Shown here one piece after another: positions 61,456 to 64,000 of a stretch of 64,000 nucleotides of DNA. Origin of the DNA: Bacteroidales bacterium (lineage in GTDB: Bacteria; Bacteroidota; Bacteroidia; Bacteroidales; F082). The position numbers and the translations under genes were made by a program. Location: assembly GCA_017427985.1 (NCBI GenBank), contig JAFRRS010000004.1, forward strand, positions 124,001 to 188,000, read 5' to 3'. A model generated the notes under the pieces. It ran no database searches. It saw only the letters and a program-made list of their open reading frames with translations, and was not told the DNA's origin. Numbering within the stretch: the first letter of the stretch is position 1; each line of letters begins with the position of its first letter.

Positions 61456-62505
61456 TTAAAGAATTAACATAGCGTCGCCATACGTGAAGAAATTGTATTT
61501 CTCGTTGACGGCTTCTTTATAGGCTTTCATTAAGAAATCATATCCGGCGAAGGCGGCGACCTCCATCATCATCGGGGATTTCGGGAGATGGAAGTTCGTG
61601 ATAAGCGCGTCGGCGGTGTTGAAATCGTAAGGCGGAAAGATGAACTTGTTGGTCCAGCCTTTCATCGGTTTCAGCTTGCCTGTGATGCTCACCACCGTCT
61701 CCATAACCTTCAGTGTGGTTGTTCCGACAGCAAAAACTCTGTGTTTTGCCGCTTTTGTCTCGTTAATCATGTCGCAAGTCTCCTGCGAGATGTTGATTTC
61801 CTCGGAATCGGTCTTGTGTTTTGTCAAGTCCTCCACCTCGATGTCACGGAAGTTGCCCATTCCAGTGTGCAGCGTCACTTCAGCGAAGTTAACATCCTGA
61901 AGTTCCATTCGTTTCATGAGAATCTTGCTAAAATGCATGCCCGCTGTTGGAGCGGCAACCGAACCCTCTTCTGTGGCGTAAACCGTCTGATAGTTGAACT
62001 CATCGTCTGGTTCCACTGGGCGCTGATGTATCTTCGGAAGCGGAGTCTCGCCGAGACCCATAATCACCTTTTTAAACTCGTCATGCGGACCGTCAAACAA
62101 GAAACGCAGTGTACGTCCACGTGAAGTGGTGTTGTCGATTACCTCAGCTACGAGCTCGTCGTTAGGACCGAAATACAGTTTGTTTCCGATACGGATTTTG
62201 CGGGCAGGGTCGACAAGGACATCCCAAAGGCGGCTCTCAGGGTCAAGCTCACGAAGCAGCATCACCTCGATTTTCGCACCAGTCTTCTCCTTTTCGCCAT
62301 AGAGACGAGCAGGAAACACACGTGAGTTGTTGATCACAAACAAATCACCAGGCTGGCAATACTCGAGAATGTCGCGGAATGTCTTGTGCTCAATAGTCTG
62401 AGTGTCACGATGCAAGACCATCATTCGGGCGTCTTCGCGCTCCTTTGGAGGATAGCTTGCAATCAAGTTTTGTGGTAAATTGAACTTAAACTGTGATAGT
62501 TTCAT
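61456..62505 (-). CDS. queA: S-adenosylmethionine:tRNA ribosyltransferase-isomerase
   Basis: This 349-residue enzyme adds the epoxyqueuosine ring from SAM to preQ1 at tRNA position 34. It has the family stretches [27 protein letters not shown] and [19 protein letters not shown]. It heads the queA-glyS operon from a promoter 45 bp upstream. Confidence 0.95.
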   Translation of the reverse strand: MKLSQFKFNLPQNLIASYPPKEREDARMMVLHRDTQTIEHKTFRDILEYCQPGDLFVINNSRVFPARLYGEKEKTGAKIEVMLLRELDPESRLWDVLVDPARKIRIGNKLYFGPNDELVAEVIDNTTSRGRTLRFLFDGPHDEFKKVIMGLGETPLPKIHQRPVEPDDEFNYQTVYATEEGSVAAPTAGMHFSKILMKRMELQDVNFAEVTLHTGMGNFRDIEVEDLTKHKTDSEEINISQETCDMINETKAAKHRVFAVGTTTLKVMETVVSITGKLKPMKGWTNKFIFPPYDFNTADALITNFHLPKSPMMMEVAAFAGYDFLMKAYKEAVNEKYNFFTYGDAMLIL

Positions 62506-62549
62506 TTCAAATATTATTTGTTAATTTCCTATTTTTCAAAAAAAGAATT

Positions 62550-62581
62550 GCAAATATACAACAAAACGAAAATTTTGTCAA
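62550..62581 (-). promoter_or_regulatory. Promoter of the queA-glyS operon
   Basis: Minus-strand TTG (62581-62579), 20 bp, TATATTTGC (62558-62550). Confidence 0.65.
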
Positions 62582-62616
62582 GAAAAAAGTTATAAAACAC
62601 TGATTCTCAGCGTTTT

Positions 62617-62747
62617 AGTTGTTCAGTTAATCAGTTGTTCAGTTGATGAGATTACTCGCTTCGCTCGCAATGACAACGGTTGTCATTCCGAACCCCTTTA
62701 GGGGTGAGGAACCTCATTAACTGATTAACTGACTAACTGACTAACTT
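62617..62747. repeat. Octamer-word inverted element E4 with nested hairpins
   Basis: Left arm of 8-mers (AGTTGTTC, AGTTAATC, AGTTGATG) and right arm of inverted 8-mers (TTAACTGA, CTAACTGA) enclose nested hairpins TGACAA-cgg-TTGTCA and ACCCC-ttta-GGGGT plus CGCttcGC. It contains the stop codon of the EIIC-like gene (62741-62743). It shares words with E3 at 18477. Confidence 0.75.
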
Positions 62748-63757
62748 AATAAAAGGTCTCCTTCTTTAATCCAGTTCAGCTTCCTAAAGATTTGACCAAA
62801 ACTCCAGGTTAACACCGCTGGCAAAATAAAACATATTAAAAGTATTCCCCACCACATTTGCGAGCCGCCATCAGGCATTGCTGAAATTACTCCAAGAGGT
62901 CCGACCAAGCCGCAGGTTCCCATACCTGAACCGATTGGCACGTTTTCGAGATGGAAAACACAAGTTGCTAAAGGACCTGTGATAGCCGAAGTTAAAATAG
63001 GAGGAACCCAAGTCAATGGATGACGTAAAATATTTGGCATCTGCAGCATCGAGGTGCCGATTCCTTGCGAGATGAGGCCACCCCAACGATTTTCTTTGAA
63101 GCTCATCACGGCGAAACCGACCATCTGGGCGCAACAGCCAGCAGTAGCTGCACCTCCGGCAATTCCTGAAAGTCCGATTGCAATACAAATTGCGGCACTT
63201 GAAATCGGTAAAGTCAACGCCATTCCGATGCTGACCGAAACGATGATTCCCATTGCGAAAGGATGCAGATTGGTTGCATACATGATGAAATCGCCGAATG
63301 CTGTCATGAAACGGCTGATGCCAGGACCCACAAACATCGCAAGCAAAACACCTGAAATGATTGTGACTGAAGGAGTTACAAGAATATCGACCTGTGTTTC
63401 TTTCGAAACCATCTTGCCGAGTTCGGTACTGATAACCACTGCCACAAGCACGCCGACTGGGTCGCCTAATGTGTTACCTGCAACTCCAACAGCCACTGCG
63501 CTGAACATCACCAAAGCAGGAGCATGAAGAGCGTAAGCTATAGCCACTCCCATAGCCGGACCTGCAGCAATTTTGCAGTATTTCGCAAACTCGACAAACA
63601 TCGGGATGTTCAAACGGTTTCCGATGGTGTCGAAAATCGTGCCTATCAATAACGATGCAAACAAACCGAGCGCCATCGCACCCAGTGCATCAAGCAGATA
63701 TGCCTTCGCCGAAACATCGACGTTTTTTCTTTTCAAAAATGACTTAAAGTTGCTCAT
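62741..63757 (-). CDS. PTS_EIIC_2-type membrane transporter, solitary
   Basis: This 338-residue protein has about nine hydrophobic helices and matches the PTS_EIIC_2-type family (LDPVGV-like GDPVGVLVAVVIS, AICIAIGLSGIAGGAATAGCCAQM, GSGMGTCGLVGP). No EIIA, EIIB or HPr gene is nearby, so phosphotransferase-coupled uptake cannot be assumed. The ATG at 63757 is preferred to the frame opening at 63781 because of the promoter. The final codons and stop are supplied by element E4. Confidence 0.8.
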   Translation of the reverse strand: MSNFKSFLKRKNVDVSAKAYLLDALGAMALGLFASLLIGTIFDTIGNRLNIPMFVEFAKYCKIAAGPAMGVAIAYALHAPALVMFSAVAVGVAGNTLGDPVGVLVAVVISTELGKMVSKETQVDILVTPSVTIISGVLLAMFVGPGISRFMTAFGDFIMYATNLHPFAMGIIVSVSIGMALTLPISSAAICIAIGLSGIAGGAATAGCCAQMVGFAVMSFKENRWGGLISQGIGTSMLQMPNILRHPLTWVPPILTSAITGPLATCVFHLENVPIGSGMGTCGLVGPLGVISAMPDGGSQMWWGILLICFILPAVLTWSFGQIFRKLNWIKEGDLLLS

Positions 63758-63777
63758 TTTCAAATTTTTTTGAGGTC

Positions 63778-63786
63778 GCAAAAATA
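63778..63786 (-). promoter_or_regulatory. -7 box of the EIIC-like gene
   Basis: Minus-strand TATTTTTGC, 20 bp before the ATG at 63757. Confidence 0.6.
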
Positions 63787-63928
63787 CAAAATTTTAGCCT
63801 TATTTTGCTGACTTTTTCAAACTTTTTTCAAAAAAATGTAAAATTAATTTGCTAATTTGTAAAATAAACTTTACTTTTACAGCGTTATTTGTTCGAATAA
63901 GATGTTAAACCATTTAAAAATTAAAACT

Positions 63929-64000
63929 ATGAAAAAGAACTATTTGTTTCCGAACAGTTTTAAAATCGTCGGAATGGTGATTACCGCCGTTGCATTTATT
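63929..64000 (+). CDS. Start of a gene for a probable membrane protein, 3' end outside window
   Basis: ATG at 63929 opens a frame that runs off the edge after 24 codons (MKKNYLFPNSFKIVGMVITA...). The hydrophobic stretch from about residue 11 suggests a membrane protein. The family cannot be named. Confidence 0.55.
   Translation, partial: MKKNYLFPNSFKIVGMVITAVAFI

Noticed and set aside
62741..63757. A complete sugar phosphotransferase system
   Set aside because: Only the EIIC-like membrane part is present; no EIIA, EIIB, HPr or EI is in the window.

Overview
The window comes from a Bacteroidota (Bacteroidales-like) chromosome. Promoters carry the phylum's TAnnTTTGC -7 box rather than a TATAAT box, ribosome binding sites are A-rich without Shine-Dalgarno motifs, and the protein set is typical of the phylum: S46 dipeptidyl-peptidase, C69 dipeptidase, BspA-type leucine-rich repeats with a type IX secretion C-terminal signal, lamin-tail surface protein, and 'FISUMP' (Fibrobacter succinogenes major paralogous) lipoproteins. 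No rRNA, CRISPR array, insertion sequence or intact prophage was seen. One ordinary tRNA (Lys, CUU) is present.

Layout. 1-4.4 kb: a MacAB/LolCDE-like export operon on the minus strand (ATPase, two FtsX-type permeases, truncated membrane-fusion protein). 4.5-9.3 kb: minus-strand operon purH-mreB-mreC-mreD-thioredoxin-like lipoprotein. 9.5-14.6 kb: recJ, a LysE-type exporter and a large lamin-tail surface protein. 14.8-18.5 kb: asd-ribF-C69 dipeptidase. 18.5-24.9 kb: minus-strand run guaB, two SurA/PpiC-type foldases with a small lipoprotein between them, and a MoxR ATPase; this joins purine synthesis to envelope protein folding. 25-28.8 kb: a small ORF, two structured RNAs, a CsgG-like secreted protein, a FISUMP lipoprotein and an LD-carboxypeptidase. 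29-35.8 kb: radA, polA, a YraN-family protein and metG. 35.9-38.8 kb: an AT-rich accessory patch with HigBA and a DUF5677-like/DUF2971 gene pair. 38.9-43.4 kb: a second structured RNA followed by a PEGA-like membrane protein and a 1090-residue FISUMP repeat lipoprotein. 43.5-50.4 kb: BRO-family protein, BspA-like T9SS cargo, TPR sensor, short AspT-type transporter, argF. 50.5-57 kb: tRNA-Lys, TPR/AraC sensor, a TM1266-like regulator, ComF-family protein, rlmH, S46 peptidase, nucleoside-recognition protein. 57-64 kb: AAA/DUF4143 ATPase, then the operon queA-glyS-arginase-like, a solitary PTS-EIIC-like transporter, and the start of a further gene.

Three things stand out. First, two ~220-nt transcripts (25.64-25.86 kb plus strand; 43.37-43.16 kb minus strand) each have their own promoter, the same loop sequences and five helices whose pairing is kept while the sequence changes. 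Each ends in a U-tract just before a secreted-protein gene that leads a FISUMP locus. In both, an apical strand can pair with the strand next to the U-tract, as expected for a switch or pseudoknot. Second, gene 3' ends carry composite elements built from short words: tandem words, then the same words inverted, with tiny hairpins between them. These elements contain or abut the stop codons of neighbouring genes. Third, about a dozen 20-28 bp palindromes of one REP-like superfamily (GTAGAGACG...CGTCTCTAC and relatives) lie in intergenic gaps and, in frame, inside three genes.
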